Shown piece after piece: positions 18,652-25,956 of a stretch of DNA of 64,000 nt (positions within the stretch are counted from its first letter, which is position 1; every line of letters begins with the position of its first letter). A program made the position numbers and the translations under genes. The stretch is from Sulfotelmatobacter sp963788225. Lineage in GTDB: Bacteria > Acidobacteriota > Terriglobia > Terriglobales > Acidobacteriaceae. Location: positions 868,001 through 932,000 of the forward strand of contig CAWBGI010000001.1 of the NCBI GenBank assembly GCA_963788225.1, given 5' to 3'. The notes beneath the pieces were generated by a model. The model saw only the letters and a program-made list of their open reading frames with translations, was not told where the DNA came from and did not search any database.

Positions 18652-18788
18652 GAGTTCCCTCAGATTAGGGGCAAATCTTACTGTGGGCGAAATGGGCAAG
18701 TCAATGAAGGCGCGGTGTAATGGAGATTCCCCTCAGCCACAACGGGGCTACAGCGATAGCGGCGTCTATTGAAGCCGCAAAAGAACGC

Positions 18789-18817
18789 GGACCGGTGGCA
18801 AAGAACCACCGGTCCGA
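18789..18817 (-). terminator. Terminator downstream of the MFS antiporter
   Basis: Perfect 11-bp stem CGGACCGGTGG / CCACCGGTCCG around a 7-nt loop, about 170 bp past the MFS stop on the minus strand, followed on that strand by CGTTCTTTTG. Likely end of the oxalate-locus transcript; it could also stop plus-strand read-through. Confidence 0.65.
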
Positions 18818-18985
18818 ATTTGTTAGCCCGAACGAGCCCTTTCGCGCTGACAACAGTCCGGGATTGGACTGGGCACGCGTAAGCAGAGTTACTCCGCAAC
18901 CGCAATCTCCGTTGAGGAGTTCTCAAAGCGAACGTGCGGCGATTGGCGGCTTTCATCCGCTTGCCCTGCAGGCTCCGCGGGATGA

Positions 18986-20344
18986 CTATCGGCCCGCACC
19001 TGTCAGTTGTTTTTCCTTCTCCTCTTGTGAAATTTTTTCCACTTGCGCCAATGCGGCGGTCAGCGCTAATCCCTCAGCTTTGGCGACAGCGCGCGTCGCT
19101 ACTGGCTTCAACCACAGCAATGCCATGAAGGCGGCGGTAATGTCGCAAGCGATCATGACGTAGAACACTGGGATCCACGATCCTGTTCTGAGCATCACCC
19201 ACGCCGCCACCGGAGCGGCAAAAATGGCCGCCGTACCCTTTGCGGTGTAGACGATGCCGTAATTCGTTGTGGCCCATGTCCGGCCGTACAGATCCGCCGT
19301 GAGCGAGGGGAACAGCGAGAAAATCTCGCCCCAGGCGAAGAACACCAGGCTCGACAACAAGACGAACATCACGGGCCGGCCGATGGTCTGCAACCATGCA
19401 AATACCGCAATACCCTCGATCAGGAATGCGGTAAACATGGCGTTCTCGCGGCCGATGTGATCGGAGATCCATCCCCACAGGGGACGGGTCACGCCATTTA
19501 CAATGCGGTTCAACTGAATAGCAAGAATTGCCGCGGACAGGCCCCAGGCAATGATGACCTTGTCCACTTTGTAGAAACCGGCAATCTCTTTGAGCTGTGA
19601 AGTGACAACCAGGCCGCCGAACGCCACCAGCGTCATCATGACGTAGATAAGGTAGAACGATGGCTGCCTCAGCATCTCCGTCCAAGTCATGTCAGCTTTC
19701 GCCTGATGGAGTCTGGCCACAGGTTTCCAAGCTTTTGGCAACCAGCCTTTCGGTGGCGCCACGATAAACATGGCCGCAGCGGTGACGATGATGCCCTGCA
19801 CGAAGCCCCAAAAGATGAAAGCATGCTGATAGCCGGTGGCATGAATCATTTTCTCGATGGGAGCGACGGTGACCGCGGTGCCGATGCCGTACGCGCCGGA
19901 GACAATGCCGGCGCAAAGTCCGCGATGGTCGGGGAACCACTTCAACACGTTGCCGGTGCAGCCGCCATAGACAGCGCCAGCGCCGATTCCACCGATCGCG
20001 TACCAAATGTAAAGGCCGGTGGTGGTGTTGGAGTAGCCGGAGCCGATCCAGCCGGCGCCCACCAGCAGTCCGCCGATCCCAATGACCAGCCGCGGTCCGA
20101 GGCGATCAATTAAGTAGCCTTCGAACGGCACCAGCCAGGTTTCACAAAAGATGAATGCAGCAAAAGCGATTTGCACTGCGGCCAGAGTCGCGTGCAGATT
20201 TGAAGTTAAGGGTTTGGTGAAAAGCGTCCACGCATATTGAAGGTTCGCGATCGCCATCATCGCGACTATGCAGGCGCACATCTGAACCCAGCGGTTGACG
20301 ACTTTGGGTTCAGCAGGAACAAAGGAGTTTACGTTCGTGGCCAT
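18986..20344 (-). CDS. OFA-family MFS antiporter, probable oxalate/formate (OxlT-like) transporter
   Basis: 452 residues, twelve predicted membrane segments, from the ATG at 20344 (AGGAG upstream; the open frame extends to 20626 without a good start). Signatures of the oxalate:formate antiporter family are clear: YGGCTGNVLKWFPDHRGL after helix 4, VNGVTRPLWGWISDHIGRE in the helix 8-9 region, and NYGIVYTAKGTAA in helix 11. Arg287 and Lys369 fall where OxlT of Oxalobacter has its two substrate-charge residues Arg272 and Lys355; the spacing is 82 here and 83 there. It is next to the oxidoreductase genes on the same strand, so oxalate uptake is likely. A terminator sits between it and the beta subunit, so it may have its own promoter. 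Confidence 0.85.
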   Translation of the reverse strand: MATNVNSFVPAEPKVVNRWVQMCACIVAMMAIANLQYAWTLFTKPLTSNLHATLAAVQIAFAAFIFCETWLVPFEGYLIDRLGPRLVIGIGGLLVGAGWIGSGYSNTTTGLYIWYAIGGIGAGAVYGGCTGNVLKWFPDHRGLCAGIVSGAYGIGTAVTVAPIEKMIHATGYQHAFIFWGFVQGIIVTAAAMFIVAPPKGWLPKAWKPVARLHQAKADMTWTEMLRQPSFYLIYVMMTLVAFGGLVVTSQLKEIAGFYKVDKVIIAWGLSAAILAIQLNRIVNGVTRPLWGWISDHIGRENAMFTAFLIEGIAVFAWLQTIGRPVMFVLLSSLVFFAWGEIFSLFPSLTADLYGRTWATTNYGIVYTAKGTAAIFAAPVAAWVMLRTGSWIPVFYVMIACDITAAFMALLWLKPVATRAVAKAEGLALTAALAQVEKISQEEKEKQLTGAGR

Positions 20345-20424
20345 AGGCACACTCCTGGGAATTGTCAGAATTAGTCTTCTTCGCTTAACACTCCTCGCCC
20401 GGAAACGTCCGGGTAAAATGAAAA

Positions 20425-20446
20425 ACCCGCCCGTTGAAGGGCGGGT
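20425..20446 (-). terminator. Rho-independent terminator after the beta subunit
   Basis: ACCCGCCC / GGGCGGGT stem (20425-20432 with 20439-20446), 6-nt loop, followed on the minus strand by TTTTTCATTTT. It begins 4 bp past the beta-subunit stop codon and lies 80 bp before the MFS start, so it should reduce or block read-through into the transporter gene. Confidence 0.85.
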
Positions 20447-20450
20447 GGGT

Positions 20451-21470
20451 TTATTCGGTCTCGATATCTTTCTGGAGCGGGATAATTCCCGGCACCAGCC
20501 ACTTGTCCCACATCTCATCGATCTTGCTTTGGAAGTAATCGATATCCTCATCGATGAAATGCGCGAACCTTCCTTGCTTGAGCAGGTAATCTCGAACCGG
20601 AAGCCGTTTGAATCGGCCGCTGGCAATCTGCTCGGTCTTGCCGTAAAGCTTCAGCTTGCCGTTTTCGACCTCGTACAGAGGCCAAATGCCGGTATTCACG
20701 GCCAGTTCGCCCAGTTCGAAGGAAAGCACGGGATCGAAATCCCAGCCCTTCGGACAAGGATTCAGACAGTGTATGAACGTCGGTCCGCCGGTTGACAGCG
20801 CCTTGCGCACGTTGTTCATCGCCTGCAGCGGGTAGGATGTAGAGATAGTTGCTACATACTTCACTGTGGGATGGCCAACCGCAATGAGCGGCGCCATGTT
20901 CTTTTTCCAGCGGTGGTTCATAATCCGTCTCACTTTTCCTGGCGTGCTGAACGAGGTGTTGACGCCGTAGGGCGATGTCCCGGAAATCTGGATATCGGTG
21001 TTGGCGTACGACTCGTTGTCGTACATCAGGATCAGCAGGTTGTAATCGGGATGGCACATGGTGGCTGAGATGCCATTCAGTCCCATGTCTGCTCCGCCGC
21101 CATCGCCGCAGAAGGCGATGACGTTGATGGGCTCGTCCTTCATAACGCCCTTGCGCATCTGGACACGAAAGGCAGCTGCTGCGCCCAGCGCGGCCGAACC
21201 GGAGCTTCCCAGTTGCGTGTGCATCCAGGGAACGCCCCAAGGCGTTGCGTAGTAAGAGGTGTTCGCCACGTACATGCAACCAGTGCTGCCCAGAACAATG
21301 GTTCTGGGACCTGCAGCCTTCGCCATCAGTTTCATGATTTGCGCAGACTCGCAGCCCTGGCAGGTGCGGTGGCCGGACGTGTAGTACTCCTCGTGTGGAA
21401 CCTTCTTTACTCCCTTGAAGGCTTCCAACTCTTGCGTTGGTTTTTCGTCTACAAAGGTGCTAGTGCTCAT
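20451..21470 (-). CDS. 2-oxoacid:ferredoxin oxidoreductase beta subunit, probable oxalate oxidoreductase
   Basis: 339 residues. It carries the thiamine-diphosphate site (CGDGGGADMGLNG at ~121-133, then MYDNESYANTD). The proximal 4Fe-4S ligands are seen as Cys37-x2-Cys40 and Cys65, the same 25-residue step as Cys815-Cys840 of Desulfovibrio pyruvate:ferredoxin oxidoreductase, plus Cys235/Cys239. Asn157 (YAN) matches Asn143-beta that I recall contacting substrate in Moorella oxalate oxidoreductase. The enzyme should oxidise a 2-oxoacid, here probably oxalate to two CO2, and reduce ferredoxin in the cytoplasm. Third structural gene of the cluster and followed at once by a terminator. General family certain; oxalate specificity inferred. 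Confidence 0.88.
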   Translation of the reverse strand: MSTSTFVDEKPTQELEAFKGVKKVPHEEYYTSGHRTCQGCESAQIMKLMAKAAGPRTIVLGSTGCMYVANTSYYATPWGVPWMHTQLGSSGSAALGAAAAFRVQMRKGVMKDEPINVIAFCGDGGGADMGLNGISATMCHPDYNLLILMYDNESYANTDIQISGTSPYGVNTSFSTPGKVRRIMNHRWKKNMAPLIAVGHPTVKYVATISTSYPLQAMNNVRKALSTGGPTFIHCLNPCPKGWDFDPVLSFELGELAVNTGIWPLYEVENGKLKLYGKTEQIASGRFKRLPVRDYLLKQGRFAHFIDEDIDYFQSKIDEMWDKWLVPGIIPLQKDIETE

Positions 21471-21512
21471 AATTGTTTGTCCTTTCCGGCTTTGACAACG
21501 CGCTGAAACGCG

Positions 21513-22748
21513 TTATCCCCGCAGCCCGATCCATTGTGTAAGTGGTTGCGCTTTCCCTTTTGCAGCTTGAAGCACGATCTCGGTCGTCTTTTCTACGTCG
21601 GGAACGGTCACTTCGCGGCCGCCCAACCCGCCGATGAAACCAATGACCGGCGGCCGGGTGCTGCTGTTGCTGTACATGGCGGAGCGAACTTCCGTCGCCA
21701 CCACGCCACTCAGGTCCGGCGAGCCGAACGAGAAGTCGCGATCGATCACGCCGACAGCCTTGAAACGCTGCAGGCATTTCGCAAGCTCCGGACCGGCAAA
21801 CGGCCGGAACCAGCGCAGACGAACGAACCCGACCTTCTTGCCTTGTTCGCGCATCTTGCGGATGGCGACCTTGACCGGCGTGGAGAGCGTTCCCATGCCC
21901 AGCAGTACGACTTCCGCATCCTCAGTCATAAACTCTTCGAAGAACGGATTGCCATACTTGCGTCCGAACGTCTTCTCGAAGTCGGCATAGACTTCGCGAA
22001 TCACGTCGCAGGCGATCTCGGTAACCGCGTAGTTCTGCCGTCGAATCTCCGTCACCCAATCCTCGTTGACCTGTGGGGCCACCGAAATCACGTTATCGGG
22101 ATGGAGCAGCAGATCTCCGCGGTCGTAGCGAGGCAGGAACTTCTTGACCTTCTCCGCCGACGGAACATTTACCAGCCCTTGCGAGTGGGTTAGGAATGCG
22201 CCGTCGCAACTGATGGCGAGAGGCACGAACATGCGGCGATCTTCCGCCACACGATAAGCGATCAGCGCCGTGTCCAGCGCTTCCTGCGCGCTGTCAACCC
22301 AAGTCAACAGCCAGCCCAAGTCGCGGACTGCCAACGCATCGTTGTGCTCCACGCCGAAGGCGCCGGGATCGTCCAGCGCCCGGTTGCCGACCATGGCCAC
22401 CATGGGAATGCGCAGAGCCGGAGTTACGGTCAGCGCTTCCATGGCATACATCCAGCCCACGCCGCTCGAACCGCAGAACACGCGGGCACCGCAAGCCGAC
22501 GCGTGCTTTACGATTTCAAATTGTGAATGTTCGCCTTCCGCCACGATATATTCGCAGTCCATTTCGCCATCTGCGACCAGTTGGCTGATGTACTGCATCA
22601 CCGTGTCGTAAGGCCGGATTGGGTAAGCCGTCACCACGTCCACGTTGGCCAGCTTGCAGGCAATCGCAATGGCCTCCGCGCCGGTGATCAGGGCTTCCTG
22701 TTCGATACCTTTTTTCTTTTCCTCAACAGGTAATGTAAGTGTCGCCAT
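21513..22748 (-). CDS. 2-oxoacid:ferredoxin oxidoreductase alpha subunit with YPIRP motif, probable oxalate oxidoreductase
   Basis: 411 residues from the ATG at 22748 (AAGGAGATTGAA upstream). It holds the pyrimidine-binding half of the thiamine site (EGEHSQFEIVKHASACGARVF, split at 71-90) and domain II at the C-terminus. The substrate motif is YPIRPYD (42-48) rather than the YPITP of pyruvate enzymes, putting Arg45 in place of the substrate-binding Thr. Arg45, Arg123, Asp126 and Phe131 correspond, at a constant offset of 14, to Arg31, Arg109, Asp112 and Phe117 of Moorella thermoacetica oxalate oxidoreductase as I recall them. That is strong, though unverified, support for oxalate as substrate. 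Encoded between the fused gamma-delta and beta genes. Confidence 0.9.
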   Translation of the reverse strand: MATLTLPVEEKKKGIEQEALITGAEAIAIACKLANVDVVTAYPIRPYDTVMQYISQLVADGEMDCEYIVAEGEHSQFEIVKHASACGARVFCGSSGVGWMYAMEALTVTPALRIPMVAMVGNRALDDPGAFGVEHNDALAVRDLGWLLTWVDSAQEALDTALIAYRVAEDRRMFVPLAISCDGAFLTHSQGLVNVPSAEKVKKFLPRYDRGDLLLHPDNVISVAPQVNEDWVTEIRRQNYAVTEIACDVIREVYADFEKTFGRKYGNPFFEEFMTEDAEVVLLGMGTLSTPVKVAIRKMREQGKKVGFVRLRWFRPFAGPELAKCLQRFKAVGVIDRDFSFGSPDLSGVVATEVRSAMYSNSSTRPPVIGFIGGLGGREVTVPDVEKTTEIVLQAAKGKAQPLTQWIGLRG

Positions 22749-22810
22749 TTCAATCTCCTTATTTTTCAGGCAAGCTTTCGGGCTGCGGCTTTGCCTCAAT
22801 TACTGGGCCG

Positions 22811-23992
22811 CTAGCCCTTCTTCGCAACTTCCAGGGCCTCGGGGACCTGTTCCTGATACTGGCCGCGATAACGGAATCCTTGCGACCGCTGCTCGATTGG
22901 TTCGGCCTTTTCGATTGTGCTTTCCAGCCATTTCAGATAGGCGCCTTTGTCTTTCTTGAACGCCTCCCACTGGCTGCTGTTGTCGTGGAACTCGGACTCG
23001 TTCACCATGTGAACGCAATCCTTCACCGGGCAAACCTCTTCGCAAATGCCGCAACCGCAGCAAGCTTCGAGATTGGCGTCGTAAGTTCCGTCAGGAGTGA
23101 CGTCGAAAGACGCATCCGGGCAGTTCAGCCAGCACAGCGTGCACTTGGTGCAGGTCGAGAAGTTGATGACCGGCCGGAAGGTGCGCGTAGAGTACTTTTT
23201 GAACAACTCGTTGCGGGCCGGCCGGAAGCCGCCGACTTTCCCGGTTTCAGGATCGGCATAAGGTCCGCCCTGCGGCTGGCCCTTGATGGATACGCCGCCA
23301 CGCAGTTCTTCCCAACCGGGCTTAGTGAACGCGAAGAGTTCTTCGGCATTGCCCTGGCCAGGTTTCACTCCGACTGTGGCGAAGCGCTCGAAAGCGTTGC
23401 GTGCCGAAGTCACTTTCAGGGAGTTCTTCAGCTTTTCGTTGATGAATTTCTCCACCGACTCGAAGCCGAACACTTCCGGCAGCGCTTTGGCGATGACGCC
23501 CAGGATGCGGACATCCGTGTGGTCATCTTTAAAGACCCACATGCCGGAGAAGCTGGTAATCCCTTTTACGATTGCCAACTTGTACGGCTCTTCCCGGCGG
23601 TGAATGTCTTTCAGCAGAGCGGGTGCGTCCTCTCGGGAAACTACAATGAGAGTGCCCCCCGGTTTCAGAGCGTGAAGCACAGGCTGCAGGCCGTACCATG
23701 CCCACGACTCCGTGCCCTTGCAGAGCGTGTCGTCGAGAACCACGGTCAGGTCCACTTGCTTCGGCTCGTACTGCGCCATTCCGGCTTCGAGAGTCACTTC
23801 GTCATTGGCGACGATCGCGAAGCTCTTCGCTGGAATTCCATTGCGCTCCGGTGCGTCTCCATACCGGCCAAACGAAAGACCCAGTTTGCCTTCGTTATGC
23901 GCGGCCAAAACAATGCCGCGCGTGATGTTCTTGGCGAGAGTCTTTTGAAAGACCCCGCGGTAGATTACTTCGACCGCGAATAGTTGACCCAT
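22811..23992 (-). CDS. Fused gamma-delta (ferredoxin) subunit of 2-oxoacid:ferredoxin oxidoreductase
   Basis: 393 residues; GGAGG 7 bp before the ATG. Residues 1-205 are the gamma (domain III) part with GQLFAVEVIYRGVFQKTLA. Residues ~225-265 are a linker typical of delta subunits (GGVSIKG, GGFRP). Residues 275-330 form a two-cluster ferredoxin: Cys281/284/287/291 and Cys311/314/317/321, the latter in CCGCGICEEVCPV. Pyruvate enzymes of the four-subunit type keep gamma and delta apart; a fused gamma-delta chain is the arrangement I recall for Moorella oxalate oxidoreductase. It should pass electrons from the thiamine site to external ferredoxin. First structural gene, 18 bp after the regulator. 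Confidence 0.9.
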   Translation of the reverse strand: MGQLFAVEVIYRGVFQKTLAKNITRGIVLAAHNEGKLGLSFGRYGDAPERNGIPAKSFAIVANDEVTLEAGMAQYEPKQVDLTVVLDDTLCKGTESWAWYGLQPVLHALKPGGTLIVVSREDAPALLKDIHRREEPYKLAIVKGITSFSGMWVFKDDHTDVRILGVIAKALPEVFGFESVEKFINEKLKNSLKVTSARNAFERFATVGVKPGQGNAEELFAFTKPGWEELRGGVSIKGQPQGGPYADPETGKVGGFRPARNELFKKYSTRTFRPVINFSTCTKCTLCWLNCPDASFDVTPDGTYDANLEACCGCGICEEVCPVKDCVHMVNESEFHDNSSQWEAFKKDKGAYLKWLESTIEKAEPIEQRSQGFRYRGQYQEQVPEALEVAKKG

Positions 23993-24010
23993 TTGGCAAC
24001 CTCCATTCTC

Positions 24011-24730
24011 TTAAAGCTCTCTGAGTAGGACTTCTTCTATCTCTTGCAGGTGCCGGCGCATGGCAGCTTCGGCAGCTGCCGCGTCGCCCCGTTTCAAAGC
24101 GGACAAAATTCGGCGATGACCGGCAAGCGACTTTTGTTGCCGCCCCTCGACTTGCAAAGAACGCTCCCGGGTCTCACGCAGCAGATCCATCAACACGTCT
24201 ACAACTTTCAGGATCGCTGCATTGTCGGAAGCTACGGCGATGGCGTAATGAAACTGGGAATCTTCCTCAATTCCGAGTTCTCCGGCCCGCACCTTCGCCT
24301 CCTGGCGCCGGAGAATATCTTCCATGTTGGCGATTTCATCACTGGAGATCCGCAGAGCCGCCTGGCGGGCGAGGAACGGCTCAATCATCTGGCGCACATC
24401 GATCAGGTCGGCAACTGTTTTTCGCTTTTCCAGCAGCGCATCGGCGAGAGGATTTGCCGGCGCAGCGGCCGGACGGCAAACTACTGTGCCAATACCCTGC
24501 CGCGGCTCGAGCAGGCCGATCAGTTCCAGGGTACGGATGGCGTCCCGCACTGAACTGCGGCTCACGCTAAGCATCCGGGCCAGTTCGCGTTCGGAAGGGA
24601 GAAGCCCGCCGGGCTTCAATGCTTCGGCGATGTGCCGTTGCAGTTGCCGGGCGACCTCCTGGTATACCTTGCCTCTGGGTATCGCCTCAAAACCGGTTCG
24701 CGCGGGTGAAGCTGCGGCTATCATTGACAT
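24011..24730 (-). CDS. GntR-family (FadR/FCD) transcriptional regulator of the oxalate locus
   Basis: 239 residues from the ATG at 24730 (a second ATG two codons on is possible). N-terminal winged helix: LLPSERELARMLSVSRSSVRDAIRTLELIGLLEPRQGIGTVV, with recognition helix SRSSVRDA. C-terminal FCD domain with the three metal-ligand histidines in QFHYAI, AGHRRI and RRHLQE. FCD regulators commonly bind carboxylic acids through a metal, which would suit oxalate or a related acid. It heads the transcript: the gamma-delta gene begins 18 bp later. An inverted repeat overlaps its start codon, suggesting autoregulation and control of the whole operon. Confidence 0.88.
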   Translation of the reverse strand: MSMIAAASPARTGFEAIPRGKVYQEVARQLQRHIAEALKPGGLLPSERELARMLSVSRSSVRDAIRTLELIGLLEPRQGIGTVVCRPAAAPANPLADALLEKRKTVADLIDVRQMIEPFLARQAALRISSDEIANMEDILRRQEAKVRAGELGIEEDSQFHYAIAVASDNAAILKVVDVLMDLLRETRERSLQVEGRQQKSLAGHRRILSALKRGDAAAAEAAMRRHLQEIEEVLLREL

Positions 24731-24751
24731 TGGTCTGATGACCGACCAATG
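24728..24751. promoter_or_regulatory. Inverted repeat at the GntR start codon, candidate operator
   Basis: CATTGGTC (24728-24735) and GACCAATG (24744-24751) form a perfect 8-bp inverted repeat with an 8-bp centre that itself ends in GACC. The half-site TGGTC is the one used by E. coli FadR, although there the two halves are adjacent. The repeat includes the start codon, so binding could block transcription or its early elongation. Confidence 0.5.
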
Positions 24752-24950
24752 CCATTGAAGTCCTAAGGCATGATCAGCGCAATGATGCTGCTCACGCTTC
24801 AATGTGACAAAATGCAAGTCCTCGGCGGCAAAATTGTGACGATTCTCACAAATGTGGTGATTTGGAAAAGAACCTCCGCCAATTGCCGAAGCTGAGATTG
24901 GAAAATGGCGCACCGCACACGCCCCGCTCCAGGCGGGCCGCTAGGCTGGG

Positions 24951-25700
24951 CTATTTGCGGCCCCTGAGCTTGGCCAACAGGCGCAATATTTCCAGGTAGA
25001 GCCAGACCAAAGTGACGATCAGACCAAACGCCCCGTACCATTCCATGTACTTGGGAGCGCCAGCGGCAACGCCACCCTCGATGAAGTCGAAATCGAGGAT
25101 GAGGTTCAAAGAGGCGACAATGACCACCACCACGCTGAATCCAATCCCGAGCAGGCCCGAACCATTGATGGCAGCGAAGTGGACGCCGAAGAACCCCAGA
25201 ATAAACTGGACCAGATAGAAGACGGCAATGCCGCCGGTGGCCGCCACTACGCCAAGTTTGAACTTCTCGCTCACTTGAATCAGGCCCGAGTGGTAGGCGA
25301 CCAGAAGAACCAGCAGGGTACCAAAGGTCAGGCCTACTGCCTGCAGCGCAATTCCGGGGTAGCGCAGCTCGAACATTGCGGAGAGGCCACCGAGGGCCAG
25401 CCCTTCCAGCAGGGCATAAATCGGGGCGGTAACGGGAGACCATGCCTTCTTGAAGATCGTCACCAGCGCGAAAATGAACCCGCCGAGTGTCCCAATCGCC
25501 ACCAGCGGCAACACCGTTTCTGAAGTAGGAGCATGGAAAAACCGGCTCCAACTCCAGGCCGCAGTGGCGATTACGCAAATCAGCAGAATACCTGTCTTGT
25601 TGACGGTCCCTGTCAAGGTCATGGCTTCGCCGGGTACCGCCTGCTCCACGCGGAAACTATTTGCATTCAACGCTGGGTTGGAGGTCTTCATCAAGGCCAT
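24951..25700 (-). CDS. Bax-inhibitor-1/YccA-family membrane protein
   Basis: 249 residues with about seven hydrophobic segments (GILLICVIATAAWSW, LPLVAIGTLGGFIFALV, YPGIALQAVGLTFGTLLVLL and others). The motif APIYALLEGLALGGLSAMF and the C-terminal LVTLVWLYLEILRLLAKL identify the YccA-like group of the BI-1/TMBIM family. Roles are poorly known; some members leak calcium or modulate membrane proteases. Ribosome site AAGGAC. Divergent from the adaptor operon; 220 bp upstream of the GntR gene, so probably an independent unit. Confidence 0.88.
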   Translation of the reverse strand: MALMKTSNPALNANSFRVEQAVPGEAMTLTGTVNKTGILLICVIATAAWSWSRFFHAPTSETVLPLVAIGTLGGFIFALVTIFKKAWSPVTAPIYALLEGLALGGLSAMFELRYPGIALQAVGLTFGTLLVLLVAYHSGLIQVSEKFKLGVVAATGGIAVFYLVQFILGFFGVHFAAINGSGLLGIGFSVVVVIVASLNLILDFDFIEGGVAAGAPKYMEWYGAFGLIVTLVWLYLEILRLLAKLRGRK

Positions 25701-25841
25701 TTGATTTGTCCTTTTTAATTTCCGGCAGTCGCGAACGTGACCGCCGAACGGTGATCTCTCTTTGGAAATAATACGCTACAGCACTTTTTGGGAGTGTCCG
25801 TTTGGCTGGAAAACACACCGATCAGACTGAGGCATAAAAGG

Positions 25842-25870
25842 TTGACCAGTTCGTGCGAGCGGCATAAGAT
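25842..25870 (+). promoter_or_regulatory. Sigma-70-type promoter for the adaptor operon
   Basis: TTGACC (25842-25847), exactly 17 bp, then TAAGAT (25865-25870). Transcription would start near 25877, leaving an ~80-nt leader that contains a GC hairpin (CCGCCC/GGGCGG, 25900-25905 with 25913-25918) and AGGA before the ATG at 25957. Confidence 0.6.
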
Positions 25871-25956
25871 GCGTGAGCGCTCGTCGATCAACTGGCAATC
25901 CGCCCCAAAAACGGGCGGCCCGCGTTGACGAAACCAGATAATCAGGACCGCCGTTC

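Noticed and set aside
17659..18720. Plus-strand frame (353 codons) over the S9 peptidase
   Set aside because: Antisense to a complete peptidase gene; composition is typical of a shadow frame.
22739..23983. Long plus-strand frame (414 codons) over the gamma-delta gene
   Set aside because: It is the complement of a gene with clear ferredoxin motifs; its own translation matches nothing recognisable.
20451..23992. Reading the oxidoreductase simply as pyruvate:ferredoxin oxidoreductase
   Set aside because: YPITP is replaced by YPIRP, gamma and delta are fused, and the neighbours are an OFA-family antiporter and FCD regulator; a pyruvate role is possible but fits less well.
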